Of a stretch of 64,000 bases of DNA, positions 1 to 8,766 are shown piece after piece. Source of the DNA: Streptomyces sp. MMG1121 (GTDB taxonomy: Bacteria; Actinomycetota; Actinomycetes; Streptomycetales; Streptomycetaceae); assembly GCF_001280015.1 (NCBI RefSeq), contig NZ_LGDV01000201.1, positions 62,001-126,000 of the forward strand, read 5' to 3'. The translations under genes and the position numbers were made by a program. The notes under the pieces were generated by a model, which was given only the letters and a program-made list of their open reading frames with translations, was not told the origin of the DNA and did no database searches. How positions within the stretch are numbered: the stretch's first letter is position 1; each line of letters begins with the position of its first letter.

Positions 1-572
1 AGGGTGGGCCGGAACTCGTACTCGCCGTAGAGCACTTCAACTCCGGGGGCGATGCGCGCGGCCCGCTCCCGCAGTTCCTCCACCCGGTCCGGGGGCAGCC
101 CGGTGACCCGGAAGGCGGCCTGCCGGTGGCCGGCGTAGAGCTGGACGGCGTCCGCGTCGACCAGTTCGCGCACCAGTCTCAGCAGCTCGGGGTAGGCCTC
201 GCTGCCCACGAACTCCACGGTGCGGTAGAGGGTTTCGGCGTTGTCGGCGGACTGTGCGCGTTCCTGCTCCTCCTCGCTGAGGAAGCGCAGGATCTTCTTC
301 AGGACCTCGTTGCCCGGCCAGCGCCGCAGTACGGTGTCCAGCAGCTGCCGCACGCCGTCGCGCTGGACGGCGCCCAGTTCCAGGGCGCGCACCACCTGCC
401 GCCAGTACGCGGTGACTTCCTGGCTCCCGTCCCAGCGGGGCCGGGCCTGCGGCGGGAAGTCCATGTCCTCCAGGAGTTCCTCGGCCTGGATCTGGGTGCG
501 GTAGATGTCGGCCAGCGTGTCGATCAGCTCGCGTTTGATCTCGGTGGGCAGCTTGCCCGCTTCATAGCTCAT
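1..572 (-). CDS. EAD1-type effector-associated adaptor protein (3' end outside window)
   Basis: The N-terminal ~95 residues have the pattern I recognise as effector-associated domain 1 (EAD1): a helical opening with LADIYRTQIQAEELL, a conserved Trp near residue 57 (YWRQVV), then a helix ending in RRWPGNEVL. EAD1 is a death-domain-like adaptor that joins proteins in bacterial conflict systems by homotypic contacts. The rest (about residues 96-190) is an alpha/beta segment I cannot assign. The ATG at 572 overlaps the TGA of the E1-like gene (ATGA), so it is the last gene visible in that operon and is probably translationally coupled. The same EAD1 pattern starts the CHAT protease of the same operon, suggesting direct pairing. 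EAD1 call is moderately sure; the role is inferred. Confidence 0.7.
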   Translation of the reverse strand, partial: MSYEAGKLPTEIKRELIDTLADIYRTQIQAEELLEDMDFPPQARPRWDGSQEVTAYWRQVVRALELGAVQRDGVRQLLDTVLRRWPGNEVLKKILRFLSEEEQERAQSADNAETLYRTVEFVGSEAYPELLRLVRELVDADAVQLYAGHRQAAFRVTGLPPDRVEELRERAARIAPGVEVLYGEYEFRPT

Positions 573-1582
573 CGGGGCGTTCCTTTCCCGCCGGCCTCGG
601 AGAGTTCCAGGTAGCGGATTCCGCGGGTGCGGCCGGTCGTGAGGACCGGCAGGATCTCGCGCGGTGCCACGCCGAGATCGGCGAGCCGGGCGCCCGGCGG
701 CGCGTCCGCGAGCCGGGTGGATGCGCGCGTGGGCGCTGATCCGGGCAACGGCGCCCAGGTCATCACGGTCTCCTCGGGGGCGAGATGGTCGGTCAGATCG
801 GCCGGGGTGGACAGCACCGTGTGCGGGACGGGGGCCACCAGGCCGGCGGGGATGGGGGTGTGCAGCGGGCAGTCGGGGTCGCGGCGCGGGGTGACCGGGG
901 CCGCCGTACCGCCGGCGGCGTCCACCCGGACCACGCCGGGGCCGCTGCCCGCTCCGCACAGCAGCCGTACCGCGGTGACCGCCAGCCAGGAGCCGACCAG
1001 CGCGGAGACGGGCGCCGAGGCGCCGGCCTCGGGTACGACGGCGTCCGCGCAGGCCCACGGGTCGTCCTGGGCGGCGCGGTCGCGGGCGGTCAGGCCGCAG
1101 CCGAAGCAGGGGCCGGACGGCTCGTACAGCCGTATCTCGCCGCCCCAGGCGCTGGTGCCGCCGTCCAGCAGCGGTGCGCCGGTCTGCAGGCAGCGGCCGG
1201 CGAGCTGGAGCCGGGCGGCCAGGCTGTCCAGACAGCTGACGACGAGGGAGGCGTCCCGCAGTTCCGCGAGGCCCACCCCGCTGACCAGGGGCGCGGTGCG
1301 GGCGTCGACGCGGGTCACCGGGGACAGCTTGGTGAGCCGGCGGGCCGCGACGGTCGCCTTGGGCCGGCCGATGTCGGCGGCGCGGAACAGCGGGGCGCGG
1401 CTGAGGTTCGACTCCGAGACCTCGTCGGGGTCGCACAGCACCAGCCGGCCGACGCCGGCCAGGGCGAGCGCCTGGGCGCACTGGTTGCCCAGGGCGCCCA
1501 CCCCGCACAGCACGACGGTGGACTCGGCGAGCCGCCGCTGGTCCCAGCCGGCGATCAGGGCGTGCCGGTCGAAGCGGCCCAT
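569..1582 (-). CDS. E1/ThiF/MoeB-like adenylating enzyme
   Basis: A 337-residue protein of the ubiquitin-activating E1/ThiF superfamily. The Rossmann ATP-binding motif GVGALGN is at residues 27-33, the Mg/ATP acidic motif CDPDEVSESNLSR follows at ~50-62, and the conserved SCLDS is near 116. A Zn site is formed by C159-x2-C162 and C238-x2-H241, the usual MoeB/ThiF arrangement. Family members adenylate the C-terminus of a ubiquitin-like or sulfur-carrier protein, or a peptide. No ThiS/MoaD partner and no thiamine or molybdopterin genes are nearby. It lies between a RING-like zinc protein (1-bp gap) and an EAD1 protein (ATGA overlap), so a conflict-system role is more likely than cofactor synthesis. 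Residues 243-337 are a C-terminal extension I do not recognise. Confidence 0.82.
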   Translation of the reverse strand: MGRFDRHALIAGWDQRRLAESTVVLCGVGALGNQCAQALALAGVGRLVLCDPDEVSESNLSRAPLFRAADIGRPKATVAARRLTKLSPVTRVDARTAPLVSGVGLAELRDASLVVSCLDSLAARLQLAGRCLQTGAPLLDGGTSAWGGEIRLYEPSGPCFGCGLTARDRAAQDDPWACADAVVPEAGASAPVSALVGSWLAVTAVRLLCGAGSGPGVVRVDAAGGTAAPVTPRRDPDCPLHTPIPAGLVAPVPHTVLSTPADLTDHLAPEETVMTWAPLPGSAPTRASTRLADAPPGARLADLGVAPREILPVLTTGRTRGIRYLELSEAGGKGTPR

Positions 1583-1583
1583 G

Positions 1584-2225
1584 TCAGTCCCGCCTCAGCG
1601 TGCGGAAGTTCATGGGGCACTGTTTGACGGTCAGTTCGCTGCGCCACTGCTCGAAGCAGCCGAGGCCGCGCGCCGGGTCCTGGTGGACGGCCTTGCGGCA
1701 GCCGGGTGCCTCGGGCGAGCAGGGGCAGACGACGACCGTCTCGAACAGCCGGAAGGTGTGGGTGCACACGAAACAGGCGTTGCGCCGCTGGGGTTGTCCG
1801 AGCACCGGGTCGCCGGGCATCAGCCGTGCGGTGTGCAGCGTGTCCGGCGGGGGGTCGGTGAGGTCGACGCCACGGAAGAAGGCGGCCTGCGCGGTCGGGT
1901 CGGGCGGCCCGGCGGCGGGCGGTGCCTCGCCGCTGCACGGCAGGTTGCGCAGATGGTGGGTGACGTCGGCCAGCTTGCCGTCCTCCGCGTGGCGCAGATA
2001 CACGGTGTCGTCCAGCCGGAAGGTGTGGCCGCACACCCGGCAGGGGGCGCGGCGCCGGGAGCCGGGTCGCCGCCAGGTGCCGAGCCAGCGCGAGTCCAGG
2101 GTGGTGGAGGCGGCTCCGTCGGCCCCGCCCACCTGCGGGTTGTCCCCGCGCTGGAGTCCGCGCTCGAAGCCACTGGCGACACCGGCCGGGGCGGAGGTCC
2201 CGGCGGTCGTCTCGGGTGTCGTCAT
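1584..2225 (-). CDS. RING-like (binuclear treble-clef) zinc protein
   Basis: A 213-residue protein with a disordered Thr/Ser/Gly start and two cysteine clusters. The first has C62-x2-C65, H90/H91 and C97. The second has C151-x2-C154, C167-x-C169, C176, H181, C190 and C203 (CFVCTHTF, then CPCSPEAPGC, VHQDPARGLGC, QCP). Eight ligands in that order resemble a RING/B-box type binuclear treble clef, the fold used by ubiquitin E3 ligases. Its ATG (2225) overlaps the end of the CHAT gene (ATGA), and it ends 1 bp before the E1-like gene, so all are tightly coupled. I see the ligand pattern directly; RING membership and any ligase or adaptor activity are inference. Confidence 0.6.
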   Translation of the reverse strand: MTTPETTAGTSAPAGVASGFERGLQRGDNPQVGGADGAASTTLDSRWLGTWRRPGSRRRAPCRVCGHTFRLDDTVYLRHAEDGKLADVTHHLRNLPCSGEAPPAAGPPDPTAQAAFFRGVDLTDPPPDTLHTARLMPGDPVLGQPQRRNACFVCTHTFRLFETVVVCPCSPEAPGCRKAVHQDPARGLGCFEQWRSELTVKQCPMNFRTLRRD

Positions 2226-3076
2226 GGCACTCGGCTCCCTCGGCAGACCTGACGGACCTCGTCCGGTGCGTGGCCGTGCAGTTCCAGGCAGGCGCGGCCG
2301 GCCGCGCAGGCCCGGTCGACGGCGGTGGTGTGGGCGAGGGAGCCGTAGAAGCCCTCGGCGAAGGCGAGGGCCGCGTCGTCGGGGAGTTCGCCTCGGGTGC
2401 CCACGACGGTCTCGGCGCAGGCGAGCAGGCCGTCCGCGTACGCCGCCGACCAGCAGGAGTTGAGGACGACGCAGTCGAGAGGCGCGTGCAGGGCGAGCGC
2501 GGCGGCCAGGGCCCGTACCGGGACCGGCGCGGAGGTGCCCGCCTCGTCCTCGAAGAGCAGCCGGCCGTCGTGCGTGCCGTGCCCGGCGAAGTGCACGATC
2601 CGCGGCCGGACCGACTGGAGCCGGGGCAGCAGGTCGGACACCCGGGCCGCCGGGTGGACCGTCACCGTCAGCCGGCCGGCCGAGCGGGCCGCCGCGTCCT
2701 GGATGACGCGCTGCTCGGCGCCGAGCCGCAGCCGGGCCTCGTCCAGGGGCGCGGACATCAGGCACAGCACCCGCAGGCCCGTGGGCGTGCCGCGGCCGGC
2801 GAGGGCGGCCAGGCCCTCGTGCCCCGGGTACAGGGCGGCCGCCCCTGCGATGAGGTCGCGCAGCGTGACGCCCCGGAAGCGGCCCTGGTCCACGGTGCGG
2901 CACACCGTGCGCCACCAGGAGGCGGCGGGCAGCGGCGCGGCGAACGGCGGCAGCAGGGCGGGTCTTATCCCGAGGTCTTCGAGAAATGCGTGAGCACCCA
3001 GCACGTCCGGAAACAATTCGCCCAGTGTTTCGAATGCGCCGGCGTCGCGCAGTTGTGTCCATGTCGGACTGGCCAT
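2222..3076 (-). CDS. EAD1-CHAT caspase-like protease
   Basis: A 284-residue two-domain protein. Residues ~4-93 match the EAD1 pattern (LGELFPDVLGAHAFLEDLG, SWWRTV, ALYPGHEGL). Residues ~98-284 are a CHAT domain (caspase HetF associated with TPRs, peptidase clan CD) with the catalytic His in VHFAGHG (H166) and the catalytic Cys in VVLNSCWSA (C208). CHAT enzymes are cytoplasmic proteases typically held inactive until a sensor triggers them. EAD1 fused to an effector is the classic layout by which a conflict system recruits its effector. It is first in the minus operon, with a GGGGGA ribosome site before the ATG at 3076. No signal peptide or membrane segment is present. The substrate is unknown; the kinase, GTPase partner or RING protein are candidates. 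Confidence 0.85.
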   Translation of the reverse strand: MASPTWTQLRDAGAFETLGELFPDVLGAHAFLEDLGIRPALLPPFAAPLPAASWWRTVCRTVDQGRFRGVTLRDLIAGAAALYPGHEGLAALAGRGTPTGLRVLCLMSAPLDEARLRLGAEQRVIQDAAARSAGRLTVTVHPAARVSDLLPRLQSVRPRIVHFAGHGTHDGRLLFEDEAGTSAPVPVRALAAALALHAPLDCVVLNSCWSAAYADGLLACAETVVGTRGELPDDAALAFAEGFYGSLAHTTAVDRACAAGRACLELHGHAPDEVRQVCRGSRVP

Positions 3077-3210
3077 CCATCGTCCCCCGAGCCAACTGCC
3101 GTTGTTTCACAGGCCCTTGGGGAGAAGAGTACGCGCAGTGGCGGCTGGGGGGTGTAGTTTCGGATTCCGCAGCGCTTTTATCGGGGGCGGGTTTGATCGA
3201 GCGTCTGGAA
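3077..3210. promoter_or_regulatory. Divergent control region of the conflict-system operons
   Basis: The 134 bp between the CHAT gene (minus) and the kinase gene (plus) must hold both promoters. An A/T-rich run, GCGCTTTTATCG around 3171-3182, is the only -10-like element I see for the plus operon. No clear inverted repeat was found. The start of the kinase could be as early as TTG 3193, which would shorten this region. Confidence 0.35.
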
Positions 3211-4257
3211 ATGATCACCTGTGGCGGCCGCGATGCCGGGAAATCGATCTTCGAGATTGATTTCGATCAGCAGGGAGCGAGTACCCGGAGCGGATTCCGG
3301 GAGCGACGCGGTGTGCTGGTGCACGGCGGCGGGGAGCATGTCGTGCAGCGCATCGCCGTCACCGACGGGGCCCGCCGGGAACTGGAGCGGACCGTGCGCA
3401 CGGCCGATGTGCTGATCCGCCGGCTCGGCGTCACCCGCTATCCGCCCGAACTGAGCCGGGTCGTCGGCTACCGGCCGGACGGCCGGGCCCCCTTCCTGGT
3501 CGCCACCCGGCGCGGCCGCCCGCTGTCCGAGACGGCCGACCGGCTGCCGCTGCCGCCGGGCGAGTTCTGGGCCGTCACGGACGGCGTCCTGACGGTACTG
3601 CGGCACCTCGGCGACTTACGGCTGGTGCACCGCGACATCCGGCCCGAGAACCTGTGGTGGGACGGCACCACCGTGCAGCTGGCCGACTTCGGCCTGGCCC
3701 TGGACGAGGGCGAGCCGCGCGGCGGGGCGGCCGGAGCCGACCCGTGGCGCTCCCCGGAACAGGCCCTGGGCAAGGGCCGGGCCGACTGCCGTGACGACGT
3801 CTACGCCACCGGCGCCGTCCTCTTCCACCTCGCCACCGGCGAGGAGGCCACCGCGGCCGCGGAGATGCGCGACCGGGTGCGCTGGCTCGACACCAGCCTG
3901 CGCACCCTGCTGGACGGGGTCTTCACCGACGAGGCCCGCCACCGCGTCACCGGGTACACCCTCCAGCTGCGCCGCGACACCCAGGCGGGGCGCAGCACCA
4001 CGCAGGGCCCGGGCCAGGTCCGTCCGCCCCGGCTCGCCGAGCGGGAGCAGCAGGCCCGGCAGCACTTCCGCGAACTGCGCGCCCGGCAGCGCGCCTTCCA
4101 CGAGCGGGCGCACCGGCCGGCGTACGCCCCCGCGCCCTCCCCGCCCCCGGGCGGGTACCCGGCCCCGCGCCCCGGACGGCGGCAGACCGTCGTCGTGTCC
4201 GTCGTCCTGGCCGTGGCGCTCATCGCCGTGCTGACCGCCGTGCTGGCGCTGGCCTGA
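3211..4257 (+). CDS. Membrane-anchored Ser/Thr protein kinase-like protein with a TTA codon
   Basis: A 348-residue protein from ATG 3211 (TTG 3193 is an alternative). The kinase core shows HRDIRPEN (residues 140-147, with catalytic Asp and Asn) and ADFG (158-161), then WRSPEQA and DVYATG of the C-lobe. In the N-lobe, the usual VAxK strand reads VVQRIAV, so the ATP-anchoring Lys appears replaced by Arg, and the Gly loop is poor. A basic, Pro-rich linker leads to a single C-terminal membrane helix (about residues 324-347), so the kinase domain faces the cytoplasm. Codon 136 is TTA (3616-3618), the rare leucine codon that needs the bldA tRNA, making expression developmentally gated. It heads the plus operon, 13 bp before the GTPase gene. 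Kinase fold is sure; activity is uncertain. Confidence 0.8.
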   Translation: MITCGGRDAGKSIFEIDFDQQGASTRSGFRERRGVLVHGGGEHVVQRIAVTDGARRELERTVRTADVLIRRLGVTRYPPELSRVVGYRPDGRAPFLVATRRGRPLSETADRLPLPPGEFWAVTDGVLTVLRHLGDLRLVHRDIRPENLWWDGTTVQLADFGLALDEGEPRGGAAGADPWRSPEQALGKGRADCRDDVYATGAVLFHLATGEEATAAAEMRDRVRWLDTSLRTLLDGVFTDEARHRVTGYTLQLRRDTQAGRSTTQGPGQVRPPRLAEREQQARQHFRELRARQRAFHERAHRPAYAPAPSPPPGGYPAPRPGRRQTVVVSVVLAVALIAVLTAVLALA

Positions 4258-4270
4258 CAGGAGGAGTGAC

Positions 4271-5347
4271 GTGGCAGACCACGTGAGGTGCCCCATCTGC
4301 CTGAGCACGGTCGACTGGGCGCAGGCCGAGACCGTCACCCTCAACGCCGACGGCCGGCCCGAACCGCTCGTCCGCCTGCCCGGCGAGGACGACGTGCGCT
4401 GGAACCACCGCCGCCTCGACGCCTACCGGCTGTGCGCCGGCGGCGGTGAACCGCACGTCCTGCCCGGCCGCTACGGCGACTTCGGCGAGCCCCTGGTCAT
4501 CGGCGTGGTCGGCGAGTCGGCGGCCGGCAAGAGCCATCTGCTGGCCGCCATGCTCGGCATGCTCGCCGACGTCGACCGGATGGCCCGCCTCGGCCTGGTC
4601 GTCGGCGGCCTCGACCTGAAACTGCACCAGCGCTATCTGAAGGACGTCGTCCGCCCCTTCCTGGACCAGGGGCAGGGCCTCGCCGGAACCCCGGCCCAGC
4701 CGCCGGAGTTCACCGACGCGCTGTGGATCCACAACAGCAACACCGGACGCAGTTTCGCCGTCGCCTTCTTCGACGTGTCCGGCGAGTGGCTCGCCGACCA
4801 CGACGCCCAGGTGCCGTTCCTCGGCGCGGTCAGCGCCCTGGTCTTCGTCGTCGACCCCACGCGCATCCGCGGGCTGACCGCCGCCGCCGGCAGCGTCACC
4901 GGCGACCCGTCCTTCGGCGTCGTACTGGACAAGATCGGCCGGCTGCGCGGGGTCGACGGCTCCCAGTTCCTGCCGCTGCCGGCCGCCGTCGTGATCGGCA
5001 AGTGCGATCTGCTGCGGCACCACGAGAGCCTCGTCGACCGCTGGTTCCAGAACGCCTCCCCCGACGAGGAGCTGCACCTCGCCACGGTGGAGGAGGAGAG
5101 CGAGGACGCCTACGCCTTCCTCAGCTCCCGGGGTGCCGCCGGCTGGCTCGCCCCCTTTGTGCGCTGTGCCCGCTCCACGCTGCACTTCGCCACCGCGACC
5201 GGCCACAAGGCGGTCGAGGCGGAGGGCGTCCAGCGCTCCCCGCACGGCAGTTTCGCGCCGCGCCGCACGCTCAAGCCCATGCTCGCCCTCTTCGCCATGT
5301 GCGGGGTTCTCGGCCCCACCGACCTCGGCCAGGGAGCTGTCGGATGA
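4271..5347 (+). CDS. Double-GTPase-2-like P-loop GTPase
   Basis: A 358-residue protein starting at GTG 4271 behind GGAGG. A CPIC knuckle (C7, C10) and a later Cys (about C55) suggest a small zinc ribbon at the N-terminus. The P-loop is GESAAGKS at residues 81-88. Further along, FFDVSGEW matches a Walker-B/G3 region, and IGKCDLL is a G4-like NKxD variant (GKCD). This architecture fits the DO-GTPase2 family described in bacterial NTP-dependent conflict systems, where it pairs with GAP1 proteins. Its stop overlaps the ATG of the GAP1-like gene (ATGA), which supports the pairing. Family assignment rests on motif and context; nucleotide preference is inferred. Confidence 0.75.
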   Translation: MADHVRCPICLSTVDWAQAETVTLNADGRPEPLVRLPGEDDVRWNHRRLDAYRLCAGGGEPHVLPGRYGDFGEPLVIGVVGESAAGKSHLLAAMLGMLADVDRMARLGLVVGGLDLKLHQRYLKDVVRPFLDQGQGLAGTPAQPPEFTDALWIHNSNTGRSFAVAFFDVSGEWLADHDAQVPFLGAVSALVFVVDPTRIRGLTAAAGSVTGDPSFGVVLDKIGRLRGVDGSQFLPLPAAVVIGKCDLLRHHESLVDRWFQNASPDEELHLATVEEESEDAYAFLSSRGAAGWLAPFVRCARSTLHFATATGHKAVEAEGVQRSPHGSFAPRRTLKPMLALFAMCGVLGPTDLGQGAVG

Positions 5348-7542
5348 CGACGGTCGACCAGATCCTCTTCGGCTGGGCCGAACGGGACCACGAAGGCAAC
5401 GCCGGGGTGCGCCCCGTCGCGCACTCCGGGCTGCGCACCATCGACCGCTGGGCCAAACGCCTCCAGTACGTCTGGGCCACCCAGGACGGGCAGGGCGAGC
5501 AGCCGGAGCTGACGGCCAGCCTCGTCCACCTCGTGTTCGAGGACGAGGCGGCCGTGCTGCGCAAGCTGCCCTCCCGCAATCCGGACGGCCGGGGCGGCGC
5601 CACCCTGACCCACGTCCTGGTCGGCGACCCCCGGGCGATCGGCTCCCGCCTCGCCCTGGGGCTGCACGACTGGCCGGGCTGGCAGGAGCGCGAACCGGAC
5701 GGCAGCCGGACCGCGCTGGCCCCGCTCGACCTCACCGACCTCGAGGAGGCGGCGCGGCCCGGGCTGGCCGCACTGCGCGAGCGGGTCACCGAGATCCCGG
5801 CACACCAGCTCTCCGCGCTCGTCGCCCGGGTGCTCGCCGAGCCCGCGGAGGACTTCAGCGTCATCACCCGGCCGCCCCTGGCCCTGCCGATGATGACGGC
5901 CCTGCTCGACATCGTCGGACCGGTCGACGGCCGGCCCTGGACCTTCGCCGGGCGGGAGTCCACCGACAAGGGCAGTCATCAGCCCCGGGTGGTGTTCCTC
6001 GCCGCCCGCCCGCCCCAGTCGATGTACATCAACCAGCGCCACCGCGTCGACGTCACCGAGCCGCCGCCCGACTCGGACACGGCCCGCTTCGCCGCCCAGC
6101 TGGTGGAGCTGTACCTGGAGTCCGGGCACGCGGCACTGGAGCGGATCCGGCCGCGGCAGCCACTGCGCGACGCGGCCGACGCGGCCGCCTGGCGGCGGTC
6201 GGTGCCGGTCGTGGACGGCCGGATCTCCGACCCCCGGGTGCGGCTCGACGTCTTCCTCGACGACGACCTGCTGGAGCGGGCCGCCGCCCGCGGCGCCCTG
6301 ATGTCCGAACGGAACCATTTCGTGGGCGAGTTGCGCAAGCAGCCCGTGGAGTGGCTGGTCGCCGCGCTGCGCCGCTGGCACCGCCTGGAGCAGCGGGCGG
6401 TACGCCGGCACGAGCTGCGGGACCTCCTGGTGAGCGAGGCCGTGGAGGCGTGCCTCGCCGGCAACGGACCCGACGCGCTGGTGCACGCGACGGCGGACGC
6501 GGAGCCCCCGGCATCGTCGGTGAGCGCCGTCTTCCACCAGCAGGTGCACGAGGGCCTGGACCTGAGCCGGCCCGGGCACCGCCGGCTGCTGATCGTGGCC
6601 CTGCACCTCGGCATGCCCGCCGCCGCGCTGGACCACGCCGGCCTCCTCGCCGCCAGCCCGGCGGACGAACTGCTGGACCTCGTCGGGCGGTACGCCGAGC
6701 GGTTCCCGGACGCGATGCATCTGGTGCTGCGCCATCTCGCCGACGCCGGGGAGAGCCCGGACACCGCACGGCTGTGGTACGAGCAGCGCCTGCTGCTCGG
6801 CCCCGTCGACCGGATCGCCGGCGGCGACCGCGTCAAGGAGGTCGACTGCTTCCGCCAGTTGCTGCTCGCCGCGTACGGCCCGGTACTGGATCGCGCGGCC
6901 GCCACGGAACTGGTCGAACGCGCGGGGGTCCAGGCACCGTTGGGGCTGTACGCCGCCGCACTGGAACTGGCCGGGGACGACATGGCCGAGCAGCCGATCC
7001 GGTACGAGCTGTCGGAGCAGTTCCTCCGCGACCACGGTTACGCCGGTCAGGGTCCGCGACCGGCCACGGTGTCCACGTTCCGGCCCCGGTCGGGCGGGCC
7101 GGTGCTCGGCGGACCCGCCAGGCCCGCCGCACCGCCTACCCCCGCCCCAGGCGCGTACCAGCCGCATCCCGCCACCACGGGTACGGGTACGGGGGCGTAC
7201 CCGCCGCCCTCCGCCACGCGCGCGCACACCGAGTGGGCGCACCCGGCCGCCCCGGACCCGGCCCAGCCGCCCGCCTCGGCAGCGAGCGCGGGAACGCCCC
7301 ACCATCCCCAGGGGGTCGTCCCGGACCCCGCGCGCTGGGACACGCCCGTCCCGCCGCAGCGGCCGAGCCGGAGTACGACCGACCCCCGCGCCGGAGACGG
7401 CCCGCAGGCGCCGTCCGCCGGCCGCGAGCGCCGGCGCGATCACCTCGGCCATCTCGACGGGGCGAGCGTGTTCTTCGCGACCGCGCTCGTCCTCGTCCTG
7501 CTCTGCGCCGTCGGCTACATCCTGCTGACCTCCATGCCCTGA
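5344..7542 (+). CDS. GAP1-like GTPase-associated protein, C-terminal membrane anchor
   Basis: A 732-residue protein. The first ~15 residues (DQILFGWAERDHEGNAG) match the opening of the GTPase-associated protein 1 (GAP1) N-terminal domain, followed by a long middle and helical C-terminal region. From about residue 575 the chain turns Pro/Ala/Gly-rich and disordered, ending in one membrane helix (FFATALVLVLLCAVGYILL). It starts inside the stop codon of the GTPase gene. GAP1 proteins are thought to be scaffolds or regulators for double-GTPases; no catalytic motif is evident. Like the kinase upstream, it carries a tail anchor, so the complex likely assembles on the inner face of the membrane. Confidence 0.75.
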   Translation: MTTVDQILFGWAERDHEGNAGVRPVAHSGLRTIDRWAKRLQYVWATQDGQGEQPELTASLVHLVFEDEAAVLRKLPSRNPDGRGGATLTHVLVGDPRAIGSRLALGLHDWPGWQEREPDGSRTALAPLDLTDLEEAARPGLAALRERVTEIPAHQLSALVARVLAEPAEDFSVITRPPLALPMMTALLDIVGPVDGRPWTFAGRESTDKGSHQPRVVFLAARPPQSMYINQRHRVDVTEPPPDSDTARFAAQLVELYLESGHAALERIRPRQPLRDAADAAAWRRSVPVVDGRISDPRVRLDVFLDDDLLERAAARGALMSERNHFVGELRKQPVEWLVAALRRWHRLEQRAVRRHELRDLLVSEAVEACLAGNGPDALVHATADAEPPASSVSAVFHQQVHEGLDLSRPGHRRLLIVALHLGMPAAALDHAGLLAASPADELLDLVGRYAERFPDAMHLVLRHLADAGESPDTARLWYEQRLLLGPVDRIAGGDRVKEVDCFRQLLLAAYGPVLDRAAATELVERAGVQAPLGLYAAALELAGDDMAEQPIRYELSEQFLRDHGYAGQGPRPATVSTFRPRSGGPVLGGPARPAAPPTPAPGAYQPHPATTGTGTGAYPPPSATRAHTEWAHPAAPDPAQPPASAASAGTPHHPQGVVPDPARWDTPVPPQRPSRSTTDPRAGDGPQAPSAGRERRRDHLGHLDGASVFFATALVLVLLCAVGYILLTSMP

Positions 7543-7590
7543 CCTCCCCCGTCCCCCACGCAGTCCGCCGGACGACACGAATGGCGCCGC

Positions 7591-8766
7591 ATGACATCCA
7601 CTGAAGAGGCAACGCCACCGCCCCCCGGGTCGGTTCCCGGGCAGCGCTCCGGCACCGACCCGGAACTCGACCAGATCGCCCGGCGGATCCGCGCCCTCGC
7701 CGACCGGGGCCGCGCCGACGGGTCCGACACCCGCGTCCTGAACCGTGTCGTCACAGACCTGGAGCGGGGCGGTGCCACGCTCGCCGGCACCGACCTGGTC
7801 AGCGCCTACCCGCCCGAGGTACTGCTCCCGGACGCCCCCGCGAAGGGCCGCGGCGCGCTGGAGGGCTGGCTCGGGGTCGCACGTGACGTGCTGGTCTTCG
7901 CACCCATCGCGCTCACCTGGTGGCGGCTGCGCGGCGCCCTCGACGCCTACGAGGCGACCCGCAGCGAGGACCCCTTCCTGCTCGGCTGGGCCCGTGGCTT
8001 CCCGCAGGGCCACCCGGCCGAGGCGACCACCGTGACGCTGGGCACCTCCGCGCTCCATGTCACCCTGCTCATCCTGGTCGTCGTCGCTCTGACCCTGGCG
8101 CTGCACGCCCTGCAGCGCAGCCGGGAGCGGCATCTGTCCCGGGAGGAGGAGCGCGGGCGGCTCGGCGCCGAGCTCGCCCTGGCCACGTTCCTGCTGGCCA
8201 CGCCCGCGCGGCCGGCCGGCAAGCCGCTGGACAGCCGCAGTGCGGACCGGCTGGCCGCCCAGCTCAACGCCGGTACGCAGCAACTGGAATCGGCGCTGCG
8301 CCGCACCTCCGAAGAGATCACGGCCGTTCTGGAGACCGGGCCCGGCAGCCGGATCCAGACCGCGCTGGACGGCTGGACGAAGACCGTCGACGAGCTGACC
8401 CGGTTGATCCGGGCCCTCACCCCGCCCAGTGAGCTGGCCCAGGAGATGATCCGGATCCGGGAGCAGACCGCCGAGGACGAGGCGAAGCTGCGGGCCGCCA
8501 TCGAGACGCTGGTGGCCGATCTGCGGCGGGCCCAGGAGGCGACCGGGCACGAGATCCACCGGCACGACGTAGCCGTCGCCGCGGTCCGTGAACTGGCCCG
8601 CAGTCTCGGCGAGACGCTGCTGGTCTTCACCGAGCGGACGGAGAACCTGGTCGACTCCACGCGGGGCATCTGGCAGCTGGTCGACCGGCTGGAGAGCCGT
8701 ACCGGGCATCTGCCGTCCGGCGGCCTGGACAACGCCGATCCGCCGCCGTACCGGGGCCGGTCGTGA
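7591..8766 (+). CDS. Two-TM coiled-coil membrane protein of the GTPase operon
   Basis: A 391-residue protein. It opens with a disordered Pro/Thr segment, then an Arg-rich helix, and two membrane helices (about residues 94-112 and 153-175). About 200 residues follow that are predicted by eye to be mostly helical coiled coil (repeats of RRTSEEITAVLE, RIREQTAEDEAKLRA and similar). It sits 48 bp after the GAP1 gene and overlaps the next gene by GTGA, so it is a partner of that small single-TM protein. The layout (membrane helices plus a long cytoplasmic tail, followed by a single-TM protein with an exported domain) recalls MotA/ZorA paired with MotB/ZorB, but I could not confirm homology. Confidence 0.6.
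   Translation: MTSTEEATPPPPGSVPGQRSGTDPELDQIARRIRALADRGRADGSDTRVLNRVVTDLERGGATLAGTDLVSAYPPEVLLPDAPAKGRGALEGWLGVARDVLVFAPIALTWWRLRGALDAYEATRSEDPFLLGWARGFPQGHPAEATTVTLGTSALHVTLLILVVVALTLALHALQRSRERHLSREEERGRLGAELALATFLLATPARPAGKPLDSRSADRLAAQLNAGTQQLESALRRTSEEITAVLETGPGSRIQTALDGWTKTVDELTRLIRALTPPSELAQEMIRIREQTAEDEAKLRAAIETLVADLRRAQEATGHEIHRHDVAVAAVRELARSLGETLLVFTERTENLVDSTRGIWQLVDRLESRTGHLPSGGLDNADPPPYRGRS

Noticed and set aside
569..1582. ThiF/MoeB in thiamine or molybdopterin synthesis
   Set aside because: No thi or moa genes in the neighbourhood, while EAD1, CHAT and RING-like genes overlap it.
1..2225. A complete ubiquitin-like cascade with E2 and Ub-like protein
   Set aside because: Only E1-like and RING-like genes are visible; nothing shows an E2 active-site or a C-terminal GG beta-grasp protein. 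The left edge cuts the operon.
626..2463. Long open frames on the plus strand opposite the E1/RING genes
   Set aside because: Low-complexity Arg/Ala/Gly/Pro shadows of the minus-strand genes, without motifs; the same applies to other long antisense frames.
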